A stretch of DNA of 35,882 bases from Flavobacteriaceae bacterium (lineage in GTDB: Bacteria > Bacteroidota > Bacteroidia > Flavobacteriales > Flavobacteriaceae): contig JAHEKR010000006.1 of the NCBI GenBank assembly GCA_024638225.1, forward strand, positions 1 to 35,882, in the 5' to 3' direction. Shown here piece by piece: positions 16,927-23,800 of the stretch. The translations under genes and the position numbers were made by a program. The notes beneath the pieces were generated by a model that saw only the letters and a list, made by a program, of their open reading frames with translations, made no database searches and was not told the origin of the DNA. Position 1 is the first letter of the stretch, and the number at the start of each line of letters is the position of its first letter.

Positions 16927-17898
16927 ATGTATTTAGTAAATAGAAATCGCCGACTAAGGTCTAGTGCTGCGCTCCGTGAATTGGTTCAAGAAACAAAATT
17001 AAGCAGCGCTGATTTTTTGGTGCCGCTTTTTGTTGTTGAAGGGAAAAAGGTAAAACAAGAAATTCTCTCTATGCCGGGTTATTACCGCTATAGCTTAGAC
17101 CTAATCACAGAAGAGGCTAAAAAGCTTTACGCCCTTGGTATTCGAGGAGTGTTGCTGTTTGTCAAGGTGAACGACGAGGACAAAGACAACACCGGAGCTG
17201 CCGCGCTAGACCCAAATGGATTGATGCAGCGCAGCATACGTGCCCTAAAAAAGGCCGTCCCTGAATTGGTCGTTTGTTCGGATGTTGCCCTTGACCCCTA
17301 CTCAACATATGGGCACGATGGAATTGTTGAGAATGGAAAAATTCTTAACGATGCTACTGTAGAGGTATTGGCACAAACCGCACTGAGTCATGCGGAAAAT
17401 GGAGCTGATATCATCGCCCCAAGCGACATGATGGATGGGCGCGTACTGAAAATTCGAGAGGCACTTGAACAAGCAAATTATGTAGATACGGCAATCATGA
17501 GCTACAGTGCTAAATACGCATCTTCTTTTTATGGTCCCTTTCGTGATGCCTTGGATTCTGCACCTGGTTTTGGAGACAAAAAAACATATCAGATGGATGT
17601 GGCCAATAGAAAAGAAGCTATTGTTGAAGCGCAATGCGATATCGAGGAAGGAGCTGATATTATTATGGTCAAGCCTGGGATGGCATATCTTGATATTGTA
17701 CGTGATTTGGCTAACGAACTCAAGGCTCCCATTGCTGTCTATCAAGTAAGTGGGGAGTATGCCATGCTTAAGGCAGCAGCTGAAAAAGGCTGGCTAGACC
17801 ACGATGCAGTGATGATGGAGCAGCTTATTGCTTTTAAGCGAGCCGGTGCCTCGCTTATAGTAAGTTATCATGCCACTACTGCCCTTACACTATTATAA
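16927..17898 (+). CDS. hemB: Delta-aminolevulinic acid dehydratase (zinc-independent type)
   Basis: A 323-residue enzyme that condenses two aminolevulinate molecules into porphobilinogen. The two active-site lysines are present: Lys196 (MSYSAKYASSFYGPFRDA) and Schiff-base Lys249 (IIMVKPGMAYLD). The metal region reads SDVALDPYSTYGHDG (about 118-132), lacking the three cysteines of zinc enzymes and having Asp/Ala instead, as in magnesium- or potassium-stimulated forms. It is last in the operon although it acts early in the pathway. No terminator hairpin is evident in the 49 bases that follow. Confidence 0.97.
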   Translation: MYLVNRNRRLRSSAALRELVQETKLSSADFLVPLFVVEGKKVKQEILSMPGYYRYSLDLITEEAKKLYALGIRGVLLFVKVNDEDKDNTGAAALDPNGLMQRSIRALKKAVPELVVCSDVALDPYSTYGHDGIVENGKILNDATVEVLAQTALSHAENGADIIAPSDMMDGRVLKIREALEQANYVDTAIMSYSAKYASSFYGPFRDALDSAPGFGDKKTYQMDVANRKEAIVEAQCDIEEGADIIMVKPGMAYLDIVRDLANELKAPIAVYQVSGEYAMLKAAAEKGWLDHDAVMMEQLIAFKRAGASLIVSYHATTALTLL

Positions 17899-17947
17899 AA
17901 TTATCCCCATATTTGTGATAATAATCCCCGAAGAATAATTGCTGCAC

Positions 17948-19120
17948 ATGAAAAATTTAATCCGCTTTTTTAAAATTTCCGCATTACTTATTACACTTGT
18001 TATAGGTGGTCTTTTTGTCGCTGGATACGGTCATATTCCTGAGCTTGGACTAAAGGCTTTGCAAATGGGGAGGGCTACTGCAGGCCTTGAAGATTACCTG
18101 CATTTTTCTGTTCGTGAAATTCCAAAAAGCGATACCTCAAATCCATGGCCCACACACGAACAATACAACAAGGTGGTGCCCACACAGAAGCTAGCTTCAC
18201 TACATAAAGCGCATGGAACAGTTTCCTTTTTGATCATCAAAAACGACTCTGTTTGGCACGAACAATACTTTGATGGTTTTAACGATTCAAGCAAAACCAA
18301 CTCGTTTTCCATGGTAAAAACTATTGTTGCCGCTACTCTTGCCAAAGCAATAGAGGAAGGATATGTTAAAAGTTTTGACCAAAAAGTAAAAGACTTTTTG
18401 CCTTGGCTCAAAGGTCCTTATGCAGATGAAGTAAGTGTTGGGAATTTGGCTACCATGTCGTCTGGCCTAGACTGGAAAGAGGATTACGACAACCTGTTTA
18501 CCATTACACCACGTACCTATATTACCCGAAACATCACGCGTGTGATGAAGACTCTCCCCATTGTGGATGAGCCAGGAAAGCGCTTTCAATATCAAAGTGG
18601 GAGTACACAATTGCTTTCTTTGGCATTAACTGCTGCCACTGGTGAATCCATATCTGATTTGGTGCATCGCTATTTTTGGAATCCATTGGGTGCACAAGCC
18701 AATGCAGTTTGGCGCTTGGACAGTAAAAAAAGAGGTGTCGAAAAATCATATTGTTGTTTTAATTCCAATGCACGGGATTTTGCCCGTTTTGCAGCCTTAT
18801 TTAAAAATAACGGTGTATGGAACGGCGAGCAATTGATAGATGCCGATTATGTAAAAAATTCTATTCATCCCCAATTCGAAAATGGAGCAGACTACGGCTA
18901 CGGCTGGTGGCTGGGCACGCACAAAGGAAAGCGATATTTTAGCATGCGTGGTCACAACGGACAGTATACGATTGTCTTTCCAGATGAAAATGTAATTGTC
19001 GTTCGTTTGGGCCATCGACAACTGCCCGACCTACCAGTTGTACGTCACTCTGCCGATTATTTGGGCTATATGGAAGAAGCATTTACTATGTTAGGCCATG
19101 AAAACACACCCCAATCTTGA
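17948..19120 (+). CDS. Serine hydrolase, class C beta-lactamase/penicillin-binding family
   Basis: A 390-residue protein with an N-terminal signal anchor (about 9-28), so it probably faces the periplasm. The beta-lactamase fold is indicated by the SxxK motif (Ser121-Met-Val-Lys124), a YQS triad in the place of YxN, and a C-terminal HNG in the place of KTG. Members include esterases, D-amino-acid peptidases and lactamases; the exact activity cannot be told. A TTG at 17939 is in frame, but the ATG at 17948 gives a better signal anchor. Its last 23 bases overlap the start of the following exonuclease gene. Confidence 0.88.
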   Translation: MKNLIRFFKISALLITLVIGGLFVAGYGHIPELGLKALQMGRATAGLEDYLHFSVREIPKSDTSNPWPTHEQYNKVVPTQKLASLHKAHGTVSFLIIKNDSVWHEQYFDGFNDSSKTNSFSMVKTIVAATLAKAIEEGYVKSFDQKVKDFLPWLKGPYADEVSVGNLATMSSGLDWKEDYDNLFTITPRTYITRNITRVMKTLPIVDEPGKRFQYQSGSTQLLSLALTAATGESISDLVHRYFWNPLGAQANAVWRLDSKKRGVEKSYCCFNSNARDFARFAALFKNNGVWNGEQLIDADYVKNSIHPQFENGADYGYGWWLGTHKGKRYFSMRGHNGQYTIVFPDENVIVVRLGHRQLPDLPVVRHSADYLGYMEEAFTMLGHENTPQS

Positions 19121-19809
19121 GCATATATTGTTTCTGGATATTGAAACAGTCCCCGAAGTAAATTCCTATGCTGTATTAAATCCAAAGGCGCAAGAACTTT
19201 TTGCTGCCAAAACTGCTTACGCACGAGAAAAGGAACACATTTCTGCCGAAGCATTTTATCCTCGTGCAGGTATTTGGGCAGAGTTTGGGAAAATTATTTG
19301 TATTTCGGATGGCTACCTTACATCTACTGGGAAGAAGAGGCAGTTTCGTGTGCGTAGCTTTTCAGGCGATGAAAAAAAGTTACTTCTTGATTTTAGAAAA
19401 TTACTAGACACCTATTTTTCGAAAAGCCATCACCGGCTTTACGCCCACAACGGTAAGGAATTTGATTTTCCATTTATAGCCCGACGCATGCTTAAGTACC
19501 AATTGGAGCTCCCCGAAGTACTCCAACTCATGGGCAAAAAGCCCTGGGAAGTGCCACATATAGATACTTTAGAAATTTGGTGACTATAAGCACTATACCT
19601 CATTAAACCTTTTGGCATATTTTTTTGGTATTCCCTCACCAAAGGATGATATAGACGGTTCAGACGTGGCTCGCGTTTATTACGAAGAAAACGACCTTTC
19701 GCGTATTGTTCGCTATTGCGAAAAGGATGTAGTAACGCTTGTACAAGTGTACCTAAAGCTTATCGTTGAACCTGGCCTAGAAAATAATGAGATCGTGGGC
19801 GTCCGCTGA
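19098..19809 (+). pseudogene. PolB-like 3'-5' exonuclease gene broken by a frameshift
   Basis: Two open segments in different frames make up one recognisable DEDD exonuclease of the predicted PolB-like type. The first (19098-19583) has motif I (LFLDIETVPEV) and motif II (HNGKEFDFPFIARRM) and stops after HIDTLEIW. The second frame resumes at about 19576 with FGDYKHYTSLNLLAYFFG and carries motif III (RIVRYCEKDVVTL) to 19809. Related proteins continue EIW-KFGDYKHYTS without a break, so eight bases appear to be missing. A TTTGG left at 19576-19580 fits deletion between two short direct repeats. It could also be an assembly error. As written, the product would lack motif III and be inactive. Confidence 0.85.
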
Positions 19810-19833
19810 ATGGGTGAACCAATATGAATTCAG

Positions 19834-19841
19834 TATTTTTG
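19834..19841 (+). promoter_or_regulatory. -7 promoter element of the four-helix membrane-protein gene
   Basis: TATTTTTG is a perfect TAnnTTTG match in the 46-base gap after the exonuclease pseudogene, 14 bases before the first ATG of the next gene. Confidence 0.4.
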
Positions 19842-19855
19842 TGTTTATAAATTAG

Positions 19856-20290
19856 ATGATGGACACTATACTTTCCTTACACTCACGCTTGGCCTATGTC
19901 GTTTTGACTATTTTGGCACTCGCAATTATCAATGGTTTTTGGGGCTTAATCGGAAACCGAGCTTTTGGAGCTCGTGATTTACGTATTTCACTCTTTGGGC
20001 TTATTTTTTCACATATTCAACTGCTCTTAGGGCTGGTTACCTATTTTGTTTCTCCATACTTTTCTGCTTGGGAAAACGGCATGGGAACAGTGATGAAAGA
20101 CGCTACTCTTAGACTCTATTTGGTTGAACACCCTACCACCAACATATTGGCCATTATCCTTATTACTATGGGCTGGTCTTTACACAAAAAGGCAAGCGAT
20201 TCAAGGAAGAAGTTTTTTAGAATAGCTGTATTTTACACTATTGGTACCCTACTGTTGCTTAGTAGAATCCCTTGGCAAAACTGGCCATAA
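19856..20290 (+). CDS. Conserved four-helix membrane protein, unknown function
   Basis: A 144-residue membrane protein with four predicted helices (about 12-31, 44-65, 95-108 and 122-137). Proteins of this type recur in Bacteroidota and are sometimes labelled cytochrome b-like; I recognise the pattern FSHIQLLLGLVTYFVSP and LLLSRIPWQNW but know no function. Four histidines (9, 53, 92, 110) sit at or near helix ends and could bind heme, which would suit the neighbouring heme operon, but this is conjecture. An alternative ATG lies one codon downstream. A hairpin follows the stop codon by eight bases. Confidence 0.75.
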   Translation: MMDTILSLHSRLAYVVLTILALAIINGFWGLIGNRAFGARDLRISLFGLIFSHIQLLLGLVTYFVSPYFSAWENGMGTVMKDATLRLYLVEHPTTNILAIILITMGWSLHKKASDSRKKFFRIAVFYTIGTLLLLSRIPWQNWP

Positions 20291-20453
20291 AAGAAGAAAG
20301 CGCCTCAAAAGGCGCTCTCTGATAACCAACCATATTAAACTATGAAAAACTAATAAGCATTTTTGCTTCACGTTTACTCTTGCAAGTTAAGACGGGATTG
20401 CTGTCCTAGTTGTGAATTATATGTTAAAGTGTAAAATTCTATAAATCAATGAC
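20291..20453. other. Intergenic region between the four-helix protein and gpsA
   Basis: These 163 bases hold a hairpin at 20299-20316, a three-codon ORF (ATGAAAAACTAA, 20342-20353), a second small hairpin (AAGCA-TTTT-TGCTT, about 20356-20369) and then an AT-rich stretch with no perfect -7 box before gpsA. A short leader or small RNA is possible, but I cannot assign one. Confidence 0.35.
20299..20316 (+). terminator. Terminator-like hairpin
   Basis: AGCGCCT and AGGCGCT form a 7-base GC-rich stem around a CAAA loop, eight bases after the stop of the four-helix gene. The following bases (CTCTGATAACC) lack a clean T-run, so termination may be inefficient. It is the only such hairpin I found between genes in the window. 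Confidence 0.55.
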
Positions 20454-21449
20454 ATGAATGACTTTTCAAAAATTGCTGTATTGGGAAGTGGAAGCTGGGC
20501 GACAGCTCTAGTCAAAATCCTTTGTGAACAGAATGCTAATGTTGGGTGGTACGTGCGAAACGAAAACATTTACGCACATTTAAAGGAGCACGGCCATAAT
20601 CCAAATTACCTGAGCAGTGTGGCATTTGATGTGTCGCAGTTAAGCCTATTCACCGATTTAAACGAGATTGTTCCCTTATACGATGTGTTTATCCTCGCCA
20701 TACCCTCTTTTTATATTGATCGTTCGTTAAAGCCCCTTACCGAGTCTTTGGAAAATAAACTTGTATTTTCCGCCGTAAAAGGAATTGTTCCCGAGCACCG
20801 GGTACTTGTAGGAGCTTTTTTGACTCAAGCATTTAAGGTTCCTGAAGCCCAATTAGGGGTTATTGCTGGGCCTTGCCACGCAGAGGAAGTGGCTCTTGAA
20901 CGTCTCTCTTATCTCACCGTTGCAAGTGTTAATACAGCCATAGCCGAACAAATGAAAGCAAAGCTCGACTGTGACTATATCCGCACAGCTGTTTCGGATG
21001 ATGTTGTTGGAACCGAATATGCAGCAACGCTAAAAAATATCTATGCTATTGCGGTTGGGATGGCACACGGATTGGGCTATGGAGATAATTTTATCAGTGT
21101 CCTTATTAGCAGCGCCATGCGCGAAATGAAACGGTTTATCAAACAACTAGACAACAACAAAAGAAACATAAACAAATCTGCTTACCTAGGGGATATGCTG
21201 GTGACTGCCTACTCTGTTTTTAGCCGAAATCGAATGCTTGGAAACATGATTGGCAAAGGCTATACCGTTAAGGCTGCGCTTATGGAAATAACCATGATTG
21301 CCGAAGGCTACTACGGAACCCAAACAGCCTATCGATTAAGCAATTCTTTTAAGGGTAGCTTCCCTATTTTGGATTGTGTGTATCAAGTATTATACGAAAA
21401 GGCTTCTGCGCGAAAAAAAATGAAGGCGCTGAGTAAAGTGCTTAACTAG
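20454..21449 (+). CDS. gpsA: Glycerol-3-phosphate dehydrogenase [NAD(P)+]
   Basis: A 331-residue cytoplasmic enzyme that reduces dihydroxyacetone phosphate to sn-glycerol-3-phosphate, the backbone for phospholipids. The dinucleotide-binding loop is VLGSGSWATAL, the GPCHAEE motif lies mid-protein (IAGPCHAEEVALER), and the active-site region reads GTEYAATLKNIYAIAVGMAHGLGYGDN with its catalytic Lys. The length fits the family. Its product feeds the PlsB/X/Y-PlsC route, although plsC here is in a separate unit. Its stop overlaps the convergent pheS gene by eight bases. Confidence 0.95.
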   Translation: MNDFSKIAVLGSGSWATALVKILCEQNANVGWYVRNENIYAHLKEHGHNPNYLSSVAFDVSQLSLFTDLNEIVPLYDVFILAIPSFYIDRSLKPLTESLENKLVFSAVKGIVPEHRVLVGAFLTQAFKVPEAQLGVIAGPCHAEEVALERLSYLTVASVNTAIAEQMKAKLDCDYIRTAVSDDVVGTEYAATLKNIYAIAVGMAHGLGYGDNFISVLISSAMREMKRFIKQLDNNKRNINKSAYLGDMLVTAYSVFSRNRMLGNMIGKGYTVKAALMEITMIAEGYYGTQTAYRLSNSFKGSFPILDCVYQVLYEKASARKKMKALSKVLN

Positions 21450-22461
21450 CAGAAGTGAACTGTTTTAGGAAACGAACGTCATTGTCGTAAAACATACGAA
21501 TATCTTCTATTTGATACAATAACATCGCCATACGCTCTAATCCCATACCAAAAGCAAACCCTGAATATTCCTCGGGATCTATATCACAATTAATAAGTAC
21601 TTGAGGATCTACCATGCCGCAACCCATTATCTCTAGCCAGCCTGTACCTTTGGTAATTCGATAATCTGCTTCAGTCGCTAATCCCCAATAGATATCCACC
21701 TCTGCACTAGGCTCGGTAAACGGGAAATAAGAAGGGCGCAAACGAATTTCGGCAGTGCCAAAAATAGCTTTTGTAAAATAGAGTAATGTTTGTTTTAAGT
21801 CGGCAAAAGAAACATTCCGATCAATATACAAGCCTTCAATCTGGTGAAAAACACAATGCGAACGAGCCGAAATTGCTTCGTTGCGAAAGACACGCCCAGG
21901 GGATAAAATGCGTATTGGCGGCTGATTTGCTTCCATATGACGTACCTGAACCGATGAAGTATGCGTCCGTAACATCACGTCTGGGTTGGTTTGTACAAAA
22001 AAAGTGTCTTGCATGTCCCGGGCAGGGTGATGCTCGGGAAGATTAAGAGCAGTAAAATTATGCCAATCATCTTCAACCTCTGGACCTGAAGAAAGACCGT
22101 ATCCGATTCGGCTAAATACATCAATAACCTTGTTGCGAACAATGCTAATGGGGTGCAGCGCACCAACAGCAAGCGGATATCCCGGACGGGTAGTATCGCC
22201 TAAAGCTCCTTTTGTTTGTTTGCTACCACTAAGTTGACCTTGAAGTGCTTTTACTTTTTCTTGAGTCGCTGTTTTAAGTTGGTTGAGTAGCTGGCCGTAT
22301 TCTTTTTTTTCTTCGTTTGGAACATGACGAAAATCAGCAAATAGTTGAGTGATCTGTCCTTTTTTTCCAAGAAAGGCAATTCTAAATTGTTCCACTTCAT
22401 CTGCAGATGAAGCCGTAAAAGCGGCTACTTCTTCTAGTAAGGCTTTGATGCGTTCAATCAT
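21442..22461 (-). CDS. pheS: Phenylalanyl-tRNA synthetase alpha subunit
   Basis: A 339-residue catalytic subunit of the alpha2beta2 class II synthetase. The N-terminal coiled-coil that binds tRNA (about 1-85) is followed by the catalytic core with HPARDMQDTFF, motif 2 (RVFRNEAISARSHCVFHQIEG) and motif 3 (GFAFGMGLERMAML). The ATG at 22461 is chosen over an in-frame upstream start at 22497, as it matches family N-termini (MIERIKALLEEV) and sits four bases after a -7 box. pheT is not adjacent, so the subunits are encoded separately. Confidence 0.97.
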   Translation of the reverse strand: MIERIKALLEEVAAFTASSADEVEQFRIAFLGKKGQITQLFADFRHVPNEEKKEYGQLLNQLKTATQEKVKALQGQLSGSKQTKGALGDTTRPGYPLAVGALHPISIVRNKVIDVFSRIGYGLSSGPEVEDDWHNFTALNLPEHHPARDMQDTFFVQTNPDVMLRTHTSSVQVRHMEANQPPIRILSPGRVFRNEAISARSHCVFHQIEGLYIDRNVSFADLKQTLLYFTKAIFGTAEIRLRPSYFPFTEPSAEVDIYWGLATEADYRITKGTGWLEIMGCGMVDPQVLINCDIDPEEYSGFAFGMGLERMAMLLYQIEDIRMFYDNDVRFLKQFTSAS

Positions 22462-22465
22462 AGCG

Positions 22466-22473
22466 CAAAAATA
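22466..22473 (-). promoter_or_regulatory. -7 promoter element of pheS
   Basis: On the minus strand this reads TATTTTTG, a perfect TAnnTTTG match ending four bases before the pheS ATG, which implies a leaderless mRNA. Confidence 0.5.
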
Positions 22474-22516
22474 CACATTCCACACATAGGAACGCATATT
22501 GAAACAAATCTATGCG

Positions 22517-22524
22517 TACATTTG
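22517..22524 (+). promoter_or_regulatory. -7 promoter element of the CvpA-family gene
   Basis: TACATTTG is a perfect TAnnTTTG match ending four bases before the ATG at 22529. A TTG at 22499-22501 could be part of the -33 element. The divergent pheS promoter, 43 bases away, has the same geometry. Confidence 0.5.
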
Positions 22525-22528
22525 TTGC

Positions 22529-23047
22529 ATGCCACTAAATTACATCGATCTTGCTGTTATCTGCTTGCTCGTTTACGGGGTAGGTCGCGGAGCCCTCCGT
22601 GGATTTTTTGTAGAAATTTCCTCACTCTTGGCCCTAATTCTAGGCGTTTTTGGCGCTTTGCACTTTTCGAGTTTTACAGCAGATTTATTAAAAGCTTATA
22701 TTGACTGGGAATACCTTCCTTTGTTAGCCTTTGCGCTTACGTTTGTTGGGATTATCATAGGAGTGGCATGGATTGGAAAGTTGCTGACCAAGCTGGCTAA
22801 AGTCGTGCTTTTGGGCTTTTTAAATCGGCTATTGGGAGCCCTTTTTGGTGCTTGTAAATGGATGGTAATCACTGGAGTGCTTATCTGGATATTAGGACAA
22901 ATAGACTTGTTTTTCCCGTTCTTGCCCGAAAATATCACGCAAGATTCCTTGTTCTTTGAGGCCCTTCAAAATCTAGGGGCTTATCTGTTTGAACAAATCA
23001 ATACCGATGAAAATCCCATAAACAATATTCCCCCTATTTCGCTCTAG
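22529..23047 (+). CDS. CvpA family membrane protein
   Basis: A 172-residue polytopic membrane protein of the CvpA/colicin V production family. The first helix begins at LNYIDLAVICLLVYGVGRG, followed by GFFVEISSLLALILGVFGA, a typical family pattern with four helices in all, and a polar C-terminus. The family name comes from colicin export in Escherichia coli; its role elsewhere, often tied to envelope stress, is poorly defined. A start at 22499 is in frame but would precede the promoter box, so the ATG at 22529 is preferred. Its 3' end overlaps batE by 14 bases. Confidence 0.88.
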   Translation: MPLNYIDLAVICLLVYGVGRGALRGFFVEISSLLALILGVFGALHFSSFTADLLKAYIDWEYLPLLAFALTFVGIIIGVAWIGKLLTKLAKVVLLGFLNRLLGALFGACKWMVITGVLIWILGQIDLFFPFLPENITQDSLFFEALQNLGAYLFEQINTDENPINNIPPISL

Positions 23048-23798
23048 GCCGAATATACACCATGCTACTTTGTGGAATCCAGCCAACTGCGCCATTTATT
23101 AGCTTAATCTTAACCCAATCTTCAAGCGTTTCCTGAACATAAACTTTGGTGCCCTCGTGGATAGTCAACAGTACTTCTGAGCGCAGGTTAGGTTCCGAAC
23201 GAAAAGATTCGGTTGCTGAAAAAACGATGGCCGGCTGCGTGTTTTCCTCCGCTCCTTTTTGTTGTAAAGCGGCTGCAAGTGATATAAGAATGAACAGACC
23301 AAATAAGACAAAAGCGCTAAAATACACGCGCTTCCATGTGCTGTTTGATGACCTGATGTAAAAAACAAAAAATATGGCTGCAAGCCAACATGCCGCTATG
23401 CTTAAAACACTCCAGCCCCAAACATCGGTAAACTGCAATATGTCTGAACTTAGCTGTTTTAAATCGCTCTCGGGGAGAGGTGAAAATCGATCTAGCGTCA
23501 TGTTTTGTGCATACACTAAATTATTGCGGATATCATCATTGGAAGGATCCAAAAGCAATGCCCGCTCGTAATTTAAAATGCTTGGTGCTATTGCGTTGCG
23601 CTTGTAATGTGCATTACCTAGGTTAAAATACAGCTCAGCCGAATGAACTCCTTGAGCGTGTATGGAATCATAATAAATTATTGCACGTTCGTATTCGCCT
23701 TGGTTATATGCGTTATTGGCTTCTCGAAACAGATCATCCGGTGACTGAGCAAATGAAAAACACCCAATCAAAAAGACAATAAATAATCTCTTGTTCAT
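23034..23798 (-). CDS. batE: BatE: TPR and SH3-like domain protein of the Bat operon
   Basis: A 254-residue protein with a signal peptide (about 1-17), two to three TPR units (about 20-95), two membrane helices (about 127-148 and 158-178) and a C-terminal bacterial SH3-like domain (about 188-250, ending GWIPQSSMVYI). This is the usual BatE architecture. Bat proteins are linked to aerotolerance in Bacteroides, where they may form an envelope complex. It is the last gene of the operon, two bases after batD, and overlaps the convergent CvpA-family gene by 14 bases. Confidence 0.88.
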   Translation of the reverse strand: MNKRLFIVFLIGCFSFAQSPDDLFREANNAYNQGEYERAIIYYDSIHAQGVHSAELYFNLGNAHYKRNAIAPSILNYERALLLDPSNDDIRNNLVYAQNMTLDRFSPLPESDLKQLSSDILQFTDVWGWSVLSIAACWLAAIFFVFYIRSSNSTWKRVYFSAFVLFGLFILISLAAALQQKGAEENTQPAIVFSATESFRSEPNLRSEVLLTIHEGTKVYVQETLEDWVKIKLINGAVGWIPQSSMVYIRPRAK

Positions 23799-23800
23799 AG

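Noticed and set aside
19572-19590. Programmed ribosomal frameshift in the exonuclease gene
   Set aside because: There is no slippery heptamer or downstream structure, and two residues (Trp-Lys-Phe context) appear to be lost, which fits a deletion better than a frameshift signal.
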